The position numbers were made by a program, and so were the translations under genes. The notes beneath the pieces were generated by a model. It had not been told where the DNA came from. It did no database searches and was given only the letters and a program-made list of their open reading frames with translations. Positions 43,777 through 50,454 of a stretch of 50,454 bases of DNA are shown piece after piece. The stretch covers positions 1 to 50,454 of the forward strand of contig JASGCO010000031.1 in NCBI GenBank assembly GCA_030054095.1, given 5' to 3'. Numbering within the stretch: position 1 is the first letter of the stretch; each line of letters begins with the position of its first letter. Origin of the DNA: Sediminibacterium sp. (GTDB lineage: Bacteria; Bacteroidota; Bacteroidia; B-17B0; Aurantibacillaceae).

Positions 43777-46098
43777 CTATTTTTTGATTTCTTCCGGCTC
43801 ATCCTTTGTGTCCATTTCGAACGATAAAATTGGTTTAACCTGATTAAGGTTCGATTTCCGGTTAATATTACGTACAAAAATAAGTCGCTGCTTATCAATC
43901 CCTGCTTCATTAAAAATCTGCTCGATATACGCTTCCCGTGATGCGATGATATCCTGATGCAGTTTTGCAAGAGTTGCCGCTCCTACCAGGCTTTTACACT
44001 TATCCAGATGCGATGCCAGTTTATTCAGTTGCTTGGTTCGCGCCTGCACAAACAGCACAAACGCGGAATCTTTATTTTGTAAGGCATTAAGTTCCTTCAT
44101 ATCCTGCTCGGTCATTGGCTCTGTAAACTGTTTTCCCAATTGCTCCCGCATATAAATTTTCTTCGCTTCACGATACGCCAGCCACTCCAGTTCCTTATCC
44201 GGGTTTACATTTTGTGTAAACTCAATCACCAGTTCCGGTTTATCCTTTAGCAACTCTGCCGTTTTTTCAAGCGTCTTTCGTTGTTTACGCTCATCAAAAC
44301 CACTGGCCAGATAATCAAATTCAAATTCTGTTTCCTGTTCCTTCTTTTTAAACAAACTACCAATAGCTTTAAACGGCGATGTAACGGCCTTTAATAACAG
44401 ATTCTGAAATATTTTAAGAATAACTTTATTCAGTTTATACTTAGGATCGTTCAGATTACCTGTTACCGGAAACTTAAAATCAATATTTCCTTTAGTATCC
44501 TTTAATAAGGCAACGCCCATACGTAAAGGTACTTTGGTAGCAGTGGTAATCGTTTTATCTCGTTTCCCCACTTTAATTTTTTCTATCAGCAAATGGTTAT
44601 CACTCTTTAAATCGTGACTTTGGTTAATAACCGTTTCCATTTTAAAATTAAAATCTCCCTTTTTAAAAGGATGCGCCAGATAATACAGTGTATATGGATT
44701 AAACATGACTAAAGGCAAGGTTTTTACATCCGTCTTTAATTCCATTTCTAAAAAGTCTTTGGGATTAGCGCCAATATCTACAGCAAGTTTACCCGAATTG
44801 TTTACGCGTGTAGAAAAGGAAGCGGTTATGCGGCTATTTTCGGAACTGATACGGTTACTGCGGATGTTTAAGCTATCCAATCGCGCGTAAAATTGTTCGC
44901 CGAGCGTATAATCAGAATATTCAATGGTACCGTTTCGCAACACCACTTCATCAGCGCTATAACTGTTTAAAATATAATCCTTAGCTATAGACTTCACATA
45001 ATCGGCCAGAATCAGAAATACATTGGTGCTGCTCCCATTAACCGAGGTTGTCACCGAATCGGCTGTTGCGGTTCCACTGGATGCCGCTACTACGCTGGTA
45101 TCCACTTTCATTAACCGGTTAAAATTGGTACCGTTCTCGAACATATCCACTTTCACATAAGGTTCATCCAACTCAATGTTTCGCATGTTAAAGATGTTTC
45201 GCTTCAGATTAATGGAATCAACAGACACATTTAACTGCTTAAAGAGGGCTAAACTATCGTTCAACACATCAATGACCTTAAAGCCCGAAATTCCCAATTT
45301 TCCTTTAAGGGCCAGGTCATCGGGCTTACTGAAATTCCCCTTTGCCCAAAAAGCGGTAAACAATTTTCCCTGGAGCGTTTTCGCTTTAAATACTTCCCTT
45401 AAGTAGGGATATAATTGATTTAACTCCAATTCCCGGATGCGGCCATTCAATTTATAATTCAGACTAGCGCTATTCATGTCCAAATCGGCCTCCACTGTTC
45501 CTCCTGCCAGAATTTTAAACGCGGTCGAAAACCGCATATCATTTTTATTATATGCCAATCCCGGACAAAACACCCGTAGATCCTTCAGTCCCGTGTGAAT
45601 ACCTACCAGTTTGTCAGTGTAATGGATTCGTCCGTTGCTCAAATCAATCTGGCGTACCCACCATTTAGTGGTATCGCCTGATGGTTTCACTTCCGCCTTA
45701 ACGCTATCTGAACCGCCACCCAGTTTCAATAAATCATCGAAATTAAAGTAGCTTCCCTTTTGTATCACATTTACTTCGAAACCAGATAACTTAACCATCC
45801 GGATATCGTACTGCTGTTTCAACGCGGCTTTATAAGGGTCTAATTGTACAAATATAAGATCAGATGAAAAAAGCGTTTTAGTGCTTCGTGGTTCAAACAA
45901 CTTAATGTTTTTTATTTCCAGCTTTCCATTAAAAATATTGATGTGTAACTTCTCAATATCTATTTCCCGCCCAATGAATTTTGTATCATACTTTTCAATA
46001 GCATATTCCGCAATGGGCGAAATAAACCATATTACCAACAAAAGTGCCAGCAAAACGACACCCGTTATTTGAATTAAATATTTGAATAAACGCTTAAT
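43777..46098 (-). CDS. DUF748 (AsmA-like) envelope protein
   Basis: A protein of about 773 residues with one N-terminal TM helix (GVVLLALLLVIWFISP) and a large periplasmic region of repeated beta strands, typical of the AsmA-like superfamily: IDIEKLHINIFNGKLEIKNI near the start, then LELNQLYPYLREVFKA, and a C-terminal part with KGNIDFKFPVTGNLNDPKYK. A charged tail (ELVIEFTQNVNPDKELEWLA) carries an OmpA-like arrangement. AsmA-like proteins bridge the periplasm and are linked to phospholipid transport to the outer membrane; this is family-level inference. No ATG exists near the N-terminus: the frame opens at a TTG (46137), but a perfect promoter overlaps it, so AUU at 46098 is suggested. Confidence 0.75.
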   Translation of the reverse strand: MKRLFKYLIQITGVVLLALLLVIWFISPIAEYAIEKYDTKFIGREIDIEKLHINIFNGKLEIKNIKLFEPRSTKTLFSSDLIFVQLDPYKAALKQQYDIRMVKLSGFEVNVIQKGSYFNFDDLLKLGGGSDSVKAEVKPSGDTTKWWVRQIDLSNGRIHYTDKLVGIHTGLKDLRVFCPGLAYNKNDMRFSTAFKILAGGTVEADLDMNSASLNYKLNGRIRELELNQLYPYLREVFKAKTLQGKLFTAFWAKGNFSKPDDLALKGKLGISGFKVIDVLNDSLALFKQLNVSVDSINLKRNIFNMRNIELDEPYVKVDMFENGTNFNRLMKVDTSVVAASSGTATADSVTTSVNGSSTNVFLILADYVKSIAKDYILNSYSADEVVLRNGTIEYSDYTLGEQFYARLDSLNIRSNRISSENSRITASFSTRVNNSGKLAVDIGANPKDFLEMELKTDVKTLPLVMFNPYTLYYLAHPFKKGDFNFKMETVINQSHDLKSDNHLLIEKIKVGKRDKTITTATKVPLRMGVALLKDTKGNIDFKFPVTGNLNDPKYKLNKVILKIFQNLLLKAVTSPFKAIGSLFKKKEQETEFEFDYLASGFDERKQRKTLEKTAELLKDKPELVIEFTQNVNPDKELEWLAYREAKKIYMREQLGKQFTEPMTEQDMKELNALQNKDSAFVLFVQARTKQLNKLASHLDKCKSLVGAATLAKLHQDIIASREAYIEQIFNEAGIDKQRLIFVRNINRKSNLNQVKPILSFEMDTKDEPEEIKK

Positions 46099-46105
46099 AG
46101 GTTTG

Positions 46106-46138
46106 CAAAGGTAAATGATTTGTTGATTTTTTAGCAAA
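46106..46138 (-). promoter_or_regulatory. Promoter overlapping the 5' end of the DUF748 gene
   Basis: Minus strand: TTTG (46135..46138), 21-base spacer, TACCTTTG (46106..46113). Both boxes are perfect. The expected start of transcription falls at about 46099, next to an in-frame ATT codon at 46098. Confidence 0.6.
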
Positions 46139-46169
46139 TTCTGTTCCTTTACCCTGCATATATTTTAGT

Positions 46170-46177
46170 TAACTTTG
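46170..46177 (+). promoter_or_regulatory. -7 promoter element of folD
   Basis: TAACTTTG matches TAnnTTTG, 11 bases before ATG 46189, implying a very short leader. The candidate -33 (TTTA) is 18 bases upstream. Confidence 0.55.
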
Positions 46178-46188
46178 CTTTTTGAACC

Positions 46189-47070
46189 ATGCAATTAATT
46201 GACGGAAAGAAAATATCAGCCGAATTACAGGACGAAATCCGGCAGGAAGTCTTAAAACTGAAAGCCGCCGGTAAGAAAACACCTCATCTGGCAGCCGTAT
46301 TAGTAGGAGATGATCCTGCTTCGCGGGCTTATGTAAACAGTAAAGTAAAAACCTGCGAAAAAGTTGGCTTTAATTCTACTCTGATTGAGTTTGAACCTTA
46401 CGTAAGTGAGCAAAAACTATTAAATAAAATTGAGGAATTAAATAATGACGATGATATTGACGGTTACATTGTTCAACTTCCTCTTCCGCGTCATATCAGC
46501 GAACAAAAAATTATTGAAGCCATAAAACCCAGTAAAGATGTGGATGGTTTTCATCCTATTAATGTTGGGCGTTTGGTTCTGAACCTGCCTACTTATGTAA
46601 GTGCTACGCCTTACGGCATTGTGCAACTGCTCGAGCGTTATAAAATTGAAACTGAAGGAAAGCACTGTGTAGTTATTGGGCGCAGCCATATTGTGGGGTC
46701 TCCTATGAGCATTCTGATGGCTAAAAACACGAATCTGGCTAATTGTACCGTTACATTATGTCATAGCCGTACCCAGAATCTTAAAGAACATACGCTAAAG
46801 GCCGATATTATCATTGCCGCTATTGGCAAACCCGATTTTGTTACTGCCGACATGGTAAAAGAAGGCGCGGTGGTAATAGATGTAGGCATTAACCGTGTTG
46901 ACGATTTAAGCCAGACGAAAGGCTATAAATTGGTAGGGGATGTAAAATTTGACGAGGTTGCGCCAAAATGCAGTTACATTACACCTGTTCCTGGAGGTGT
47001 TGGCCCCATGACTATTGCCAGCTTAATAAAGAATACGCTACTGGCCGCTAAAAAAGAAATTTACGCTTAG
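46189..47070 (+). CDS. folD: Bifunctional methylenetetrahydrofolate dehydrogenase/cyclohydrolase
   Basis: FolD interconverts 5,10-methylene-THF and 10-formyl-THF in two steps using NADP+, supplying one-carbon units in the cytosol. The 293-residue protein shows the catalytic pair Y48 and K52 in [14 protein letters not shown], then [21 protein letters not shown], the nucleotide-binding [13 protein letters not shown], and the C-terminal [10 protein letters not shown]. All are full matches to the family. Transcribed alone; the stop faces the MBL hydrolase stop 10 bases away. Confidence 0.97.
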   Translation: MQLIDGKKISAELQDEIRQEVLKLKAAGKKTPHLAAVLVGDDPASRAYVNSKVKTCEKVGFNSTLIEFEPYVSEQKLLNKIEELNNDDDIDGYIVQLPLPRHISEQKIIEAIKPSKDVDGFHPINVGRLVLNLPTYVSATPYGIVQLLERYKIETEGKHCVVIGRSHIVGSPMSILMAKNTNLANCTVTLCHSRTQNLKEHTLKADIIIAAIGKPDFVTADMVKEGAVVIDVGINRVDDLSQTKGYKLVGDVKFDEVAPKCSYITPVPGGVGPMTIASLIKNTLLAAKKEIYA

Positions 47071-47079
47071 GCTTCACCC

Positions 47080-47856
47080 TTACAGAATAATCTGTAATCT
47101 GTCAAAAGCCAGTTCCACATTGGAAGGAAGTTCCTTACTAACCTGTTCGTGTAGCCCCAATTGATGCGATATATGGGTGAGGTAAGCTTTTTGGGGATTT
47201 AATTCTTTTATTAAATCAAGTGCCTGCTGAAAAGTAAAATGCGATATGTGTTCTTCCCTTCTCAGAGCGTTAACCACTAATACCGTACTGTTGCGCAATT
47301 TTTGTTTTTCGGTATCCGAAATAAAATTAGCATCGGTTACATACGAAAAATCCCCGATACGGAATGCTTTTACCGGCATCTGATAATGTAACACATCAAC
47401 AGGCGTAATAGAAAGATCGCCAATGCAGAACGGATCCGAACCAATCGTAAACACTTCTATTTCGGGAATTCCGGGGTACTTTTCCTCGGAAAAAATATAA
47501 GCAAATTCCCGTTTAATGGCTTCCTGTACTCTGGTAGTAGCATACACCGGAATTTTCCGCTTTTGAATAAAATTGAACGCTCTTACTTCGTCTAACCCGG
47601 CAATATGATCTTTGTGTTCGTGGGTAAATATTACAGCATCCAAACGATCGGTACCAGCCACCAGTAATTGCTGCCTGAAATCGGGTCCGGTATCAATTAC
47701 CACACGGGTAGCTGAACTTTCCACCATTACAGACGTTCGCAGGCGCTTATCTTTAGGATTTTTACTCCGGCAAACTTCACAACGGCAACCAATTACCGGA
47801 ACTCCTTGCGAGGTTCCTGTTCCTAAAAACGTAACTTTTAAATCCGGCGTTTTCAT
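47080..47856 (-). CDS. PhnP-like MBL-fold phosphodiesterase/hydrolase
   Basis: A 258-residue metallo-beta-lactamase-fold enzyme. The metal motif THEHKDH (H79, H81, D83, H84) is complete, with further ligands in VDVLHYQMP, VTDAN and YLTHISHQ. Near the N-terminus GTGTSQGVPVIGCRCEVC carries three Cys (C24, C26, C29), the zinc-knuckle-like feature of PhnP-type enzymes, which act on cyclic phosphates of phosphonate breakdown. No phn genes are nearby, so the real substrate is likely another cyclic phosphodiester. It shares one base of its start with the rhomboid stop and is last in the tgt operon. Confidence 0.88.
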   Translation of the reverse strand: MKTPDLKVTFLGTGTSQGVPVIGCRCEVCRSKNPKDKRLRTSVMVESSATRVVIDTGPDFRQQLLVAGTDRLDAVIFTHEHKDHIAGLDEVRAFNFIQKRKIPVYATTRVQEAIKREFAYIFSEEKYPGIPEIEVFTIGSDPFCIGDLSITPVDVLHYQMPVKAFRIGDFSYVTDANFISDTEKQKLRNSTVLVVNALRREEHISHFTFQQALDLIKELNPQKAYLTHISHQLGLHEQVSKELPSNVELAFDRLQIIL

Positions 47857-48479
47857 TAAAACATCTGACTGATAAACGCGGAAATAACAGCGGGCTTTGT
47901 TACAGCCACAAACAACAATCCAAAAATAGCACCCCAGAAATGCGCTTCGTGACTAATGGTATCTGTATAAGTCGAATTGCGTTTACGGCGTATCAGATAA
48001 TAACTAATTCCCAATAATAAAATACCTACAAACCAACCGGGTAAGGGTATAAAAAACAAACCAATCGTTCCTTTGGGGTAAATCAGTATTCTGGCAAAAA
48101 TAATAGACGATATGGCACCACTGGCGCCAAGCGAAGCATAACTGCTGTTGTTACGGTTACGAAAATACTCTGTTAAGGACGCTGCGTATATACCGCCTGT
48201 AAAAAGAATAAGGTACATCAGTTTCCCTATTTTTACATCATCGTATAATAATGGCAATAATACATTTTCCAGTTCTCCTCCAAATCCCCATAAAGCCAAC
48301 AAATTAAATCCTAAATGAATATAATCGCCATGTATAAACGCGTGGGTTAAAAACCGATAGTGTTCTTTAAAATGATAAATGGCGTAAGGTGAAAAAAGGT
48401 ACTTACTCATTACTTTAGGATCAGTAAATGCGTAAACCGAAAACCCCAGTATTAATGCTATTAGCGCGTATGTAATCAT
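47856..48479 (-). CDS. Rhomboid-family intramembrane serine protease
   Basis: A 207-residue polytopic membrane protease with six likely TM helices. It contains the HGDYIHLGFN motif (H50, H55, N59), the catalytic serine in LGASGAISS (Ser120) and the catalytic His region HEAHFWGAIFG (His180). All three elements are intact, so it should be active. Rhomboids cut single-pass membrane proteins within the bilayer; the substrate here is unknown. The gene overlaps its neighbours by single bases (TAATG type), so it is translationally coupled in the operon with the queuosine-precursor transporter and the MBL hydrolase. Confidence 0.9.
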   Translation of the reverse strand: MITYALIALILGFSVYAFTDPKVMSKYLFSPYAIYHFKEHYRFLTHAFIHGDYIHLGFNLLALWGFGGELENVLLPLLYDDVKIGKLMYLILFTGGIYAASLTEYFRNRNNSSYASLGASGAISSIIFARILIYPKGTIGLFFIPLPGWFVGILLLGISYYLIRRKRNSTYTDTISHEAHFWGAIFGLLFVAVTKPAVISAFISQMF

Positions 48480-49147
48480 TAGCCGGCTTTCTCTGAATCA
48501 ATATTACCTAAATATTTACGAATGACAAAATGCATGACATAAATTACAGGGATTAAGGCCAATGCTACCAGTAATTTAAACAAATAGCCCCAGAATGCAT
48601 TTACTACAAACTGATCAAATGCCCATTTACCTGGTAATACAAACGCGATGTATTGCACCACAAACGTATCCACTAATTGACTTACCAGAGTACTACCTGT
48701 GGCTCTCAGCCAGATCATGCGGTTACCCGTCCGGTTTTTAAATATCCAGAATACATACACATCAATTAATTGCGAACATAAAAAAGCTATTATGCTACCC
48801 ACAATAATCCACTGACTTTGCCCGAATACGGTTTGAAAGGTCTCTTGTCCGACAGGGCTAAAGTCTGTGGCAGGAATTGCCATGCCCCAGGAGATAATCA
48901 GATACGTGTAAATAATCAATGCTATGGTGATATAGGTTAACTTACGCACGCCCTGCTTTCCGAAATGTTCGTTAATTAAATCGGTTAGCACAAATACAAA
49001 GGGCCATAAAATAATTCCGATGCTTTGGGTAAAAATCCCGAAAAACTGAACCAGCTTCCCTCCTATTAATTCGGCAACAATGGCATTGGTAACAAAAAAG
49101 CCAGCCAGAATAATGAATACTAAATCTTTTCGGTTATTAAAATTCAT
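48479..49147 (-). CDS. yhhQ: Queuosine precursor transporter (QPTR/YhhQ, VUT family)
   Basis: A 222-residue inner-membrane transporter with about six TM helices. Typical VUT/YhhQ segments are AELIGGKLVQFFG, LTDLINEHFGKQGVRKLTYI, SQLIDVYVFWIFK, and RATGSTLVSQLVDTFVVQYIAF. YhhQ brings in queuine precursors (preQ0/preQ1 or queuine) for tRNA modification. It lies 18 bases after tgt, whose product inserts this base, which supports the call strongly. Confidence 0.93.
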   Translation of the reverse strand: MNFNNRKDLVFIILAGFFVTNAIVAELIGGKLVQFFGIFTQSIGIILWPFVFVLTDLINEHFGKQGVRKLTYITIALIIYTYLIISWGMAIPATDFSPVGQETFQTVFGQSQWIIVGSIIAFLCSQLIDVYVFWIFKNRTGNRMIWLRATGSTLVSQLVDTFVVQYIAFVLPGKWAFDQFVVNAFWGYLFKLLVALALIPVIYVMHFVIRKYLGNIDSEKAG

Positions 49148-49165
49148 GTTTTATTCACCTTCGCT

Positions 49166-50296
49166 TTATAAACGTTGCACCAGTTTTTTTACCATTTCTG
49201 CTTTCCATACCGAAAAACTTCCGTCCTCTATTCGTGTACGTGCTTCCTTCACCAACCACAGGTAAAATCCCAGATTATGAATACTGGCAATTTGCGCGGC
49301 CAACAGTTCATTACACACCAACAAATGCCTCAGGTAAGCTTTGCTGTAAACAGTATCCGCAAACGTATGCCCCATCGGATCAATAGGCGAAAAATCATTT
49401 TTCCATTTTTCGTTTTTGATATTAATAATGCCCTCACTGGTAAACAACAAGCCGTGGCGCGCATTACGTGTAGGCATAACACAATCAAACATATCGATAC
49501 CAAGCGCTATGCTTTCGAGAATATTTACCGGTGTTCCCACCCCCATCAGGTAACGGGGTTTGTCGGCCGGCAAAATGGCTGTTACCACTTCCGTCATGGC
49601 ATACATATCTTCTGCGGGTTCTCCTACACTTAATCCACCTATGGCGTTTCCAAAACAATCTTTAGCGGCGATGTATTCCGCACTTTGCACCCGTAAGTCT
49701 TTATATACGCTTCCCTGAACAATGGGAAAAAGGGCCTGTTCATACCCATAACGGGGCTCCGTTTCCCGGAAGCGATTGATACAACGATCGAGCCAACGGT
49801 GTGTAAGCCCGAGTGATGTTTTGGCATAATTATAATCGCAGGGATAAGGCGTACATTCATCAAAGGCCATCATAATATCCGCGCCTATTATGCGTTCAAT
49901 GTCCATTACACTTTCCGGCGAAAAAAAGTGTTTACTGCCATCAATGTGGCTTTTAAATACAGCGCCTTCTTCACTTAATTTACGCTGATTGGCAAGCGAA
50001 AAAATCTGATAGCCGCCACTATCTGTTAATATGGGTTTATCCCATCCGTTAAATTTATGGAGTCCGCCGGCTTTTTCAAGTGTATCTAAACCCGGACGCA
50101 AATACAAATGATACGTATTTCCTAAAATAATCTGAGCCTGTATATCTTCTTTTAATTCGCGCTGATGAACGCCTTTTACTGTTCCGGCAGTTCCTACAGG
50201 CATAAAAATGGGCGTTTGTATGGTGCCATGCTCCGTTTCTATAACGCCTGTTCTTGCCTTAGAACCGGAATCTGTATGTTGTAATGTAAATTTCAC
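49166..50296 (-). CDS. tgt: tRNA-guanine transglycosylase
   Basis: Tgt exchanges the wobble guanine of GUN-anticodon tRNAs for preQ1 (or queuine). The 376-residue protein starts at GTG 50296, giving the family start MKFTLQHTDSGSKARTG; a TTG ten codons upstream is less likely because a promoter-like sequence overlaps it. Motifs include ETEHGTIQTPIFMPVGT, the catalytic-site loop LTDSGGYQIFSL, GGLSVGE and the second Asp region MFDCVMPTRNARHG. The zinc site normally CxCxxC plus His is not intact: the position reads DPMGHTFADT before YSKAYLRHL, with only the His of SIHNLGFY kept. Confidence 0.94.
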   Translation of the reverse strand: MKFTLQHTDSGSKARTGVIETEHGTIQTPIFMPVGTAGTVKGVHQRELKEDIQAQIILGNTYHLYLRPGLDTLEKAGGLHKFNGWDKPILTDSGGYQIFSLANQRKLSEEGAVFKSHIDGSKHFFSPESVMDIERIIGADIMMAFDECTPYPCDYNYAKTSLGLTHRWLDRCINRFRETEPRYGYEQALFPIVQGSVYKDLRVQSAEYIAAKDCFGNAIGGLSVGEPAEDMYAMTEVVTAILPADKPRYLMGVGTPVNILESIALGIDMFDCVMPTRNARHGLLFTSEGIINIKNEKWKNDFSPIDPMGHTFADTVYSKAYLRHLLVCNELLAAQIASIHNLGFYLWLVKEARTRIEDGSFSVWKAEMVKKLVQRL

Positions 50297-50303
50297 AGGG
50301 ATG

Positions 50304-50332
50304 TAAAGGTAAGGATATTCCTTCAATGCAAA
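50304..50332 (-). promoter_or_regulatory. Possible promoter of the tgt operon
   Basis: Minus strand: TTTG (50329..50332), 17-base spacer, TACCTTTA (50304..50311). The -7 box is one base off consensus; the site lies just after the terminator of the upstream gene. Confidence 0.4.
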
Positions 50333-50362
50333 AACCCGGAGGGTTTGCCTCCGGGTTTTTGC
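50328..50362. terminator. Strong terminator between tgt and the gene at the right edge
   Basis: A perfect 15-bp stem GCAAAAACCCGGAGG/CCTCCGGGTTTTTGC with a 5-base loop GTTTG. T runs sit on both strands, so it can work in either direction; it ends the minus-strand gene to the right. Confidence 0.92.
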
Positions 50363-50389
50363 TTAGAATAAGAATAAGCGTAGTGTGGT

Positions 50390-50454
50390 TTACCTATAGA
50401 TACTTACAGTACCTTTTTCTTCATACTCCTTATCATCTTTACCTTTGGCTTTGA
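50390..50454 (-). CDS. C-terminal fragment of an unknown protein
   Basis: The last 20 codons of a minus-strand frame (ending KGTVSIYR, stop at 50390..50392) followed by the strong terminator. Lys/Glu-rich, otherwise uninformative. An alternative frame ending at 50404 is possible, so the assignment is tentative. Confidence 0.35.
   Translation of the reverse strand, partial: KAKGKDDKEYEEKGTVSIYR

Noticed and set aside
1..50454. tRNA, rRNA, CRISPR array, prophage or transposase
   Set aside because: Searched by eye on both strands; no cloverleaf-like sequence, regularly spaced repeats, or integrase/transposase motifs were found.

Overview
The window looks like the chromosome of a Bacteroidota bacterium; the order is not resolved (Flavobacteriales, Sphingobacteriales or Chitinophagales would all fit). 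Reasons: a PorQ-type type IX secretion (T9SS) protein, two secreted proteins with T9SS C-terminal sorting domains, Bacteroidota-typical families (DUF2480, a two-component-propeller protein, a SiaB/SiaC pair), almost no Shine-Dalgarno sequences, and several clear Bacteroidota promoters of the type TTTG-N17..23-TAnnTTTG. These promoters decide a number of start codons. Base composition is moderately AT-rich except for two GC-rich intergenic repeats. I found no tRNA, rRNA, CRISPR, prophage, IS element or transposase.

Layout. 1-4.6 kb (minus): envelope and housekeeping genes (partial YfcE-like phosphoesterase, mpl, porQ, a MazG-like pyrophosphohydrolase, a Skp/OmpH-like chaperone, an NlpC/P60 lipoprotein). 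4.8-10.7 kb (plus): a secreted M43 metalloprotease with T9SS tail, a DUF4349 lipoprotein, and a patatin-like outer-membrane phospholipase. 10.8-14.4 kb (minus): class Ia ribonucleotide reductase nrdA and nrdB. 14.9-16.7 kb: a DUF2480 protein (plus) and a Cys-rich T9SS substrate (minus). 16.8-21.1 kb (minus): a tight four-gene operon with a UbiA prenyltransferase, an exported QW-repeat (squalene-cyclase-like) protein, a lipoprotein with a possible CrtC/AttH-like C-terminus, and a polytopic membrane protein. 21.2-22.9 kb (plus): FecCD-type permease and ATPase. 23.3-25.9 kb (plus): a deoxyhypusine-synthase-family enzyme and prfC.

25.9-35.6 kb (minus) is a signalling block of two transcription groups separated by a terminator. 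One is a GAF/HAMP sensor, an EF-hand outer-membrane protein and an orphan CheR. The other resembles the SiaABC partner-switching module: a propeller-sensor/PP2C phosphatase, a lipoprotein, a SiaB kinase and SiaC, with no SiaD diguanylate cyclase in the window. 35.7-39.8 kb: a GT4 glycosyltransferase and tryptophan 2,3-dioxygenase (plus), then rfbA and a polyprenyl diphosphate synthase (minus). 40.2-43.7 kb (minus): a small His-rich membrane protein, a ZnuD-like TonB receptor and a lipoprotein, a probable metal-uptake operon. 43.8-47.1 kb: a DUF748/AsmA-like protein (minus) and folD (plus). 47.1-50.3 kb (minus): tgt, a queuosine-precursor transporter, a rhomboid protease and a PhnP-like MBL hydrolase in one overlapping operon. 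A few C-terminal codons of another gene lie at the right edge.

The best candidates for something undescribed are the Sia-like module with its extra lipoprotein and unknown effector, the UbiA/QW-repeat operon, and the two copies of a structured GC-rich intergenic element.
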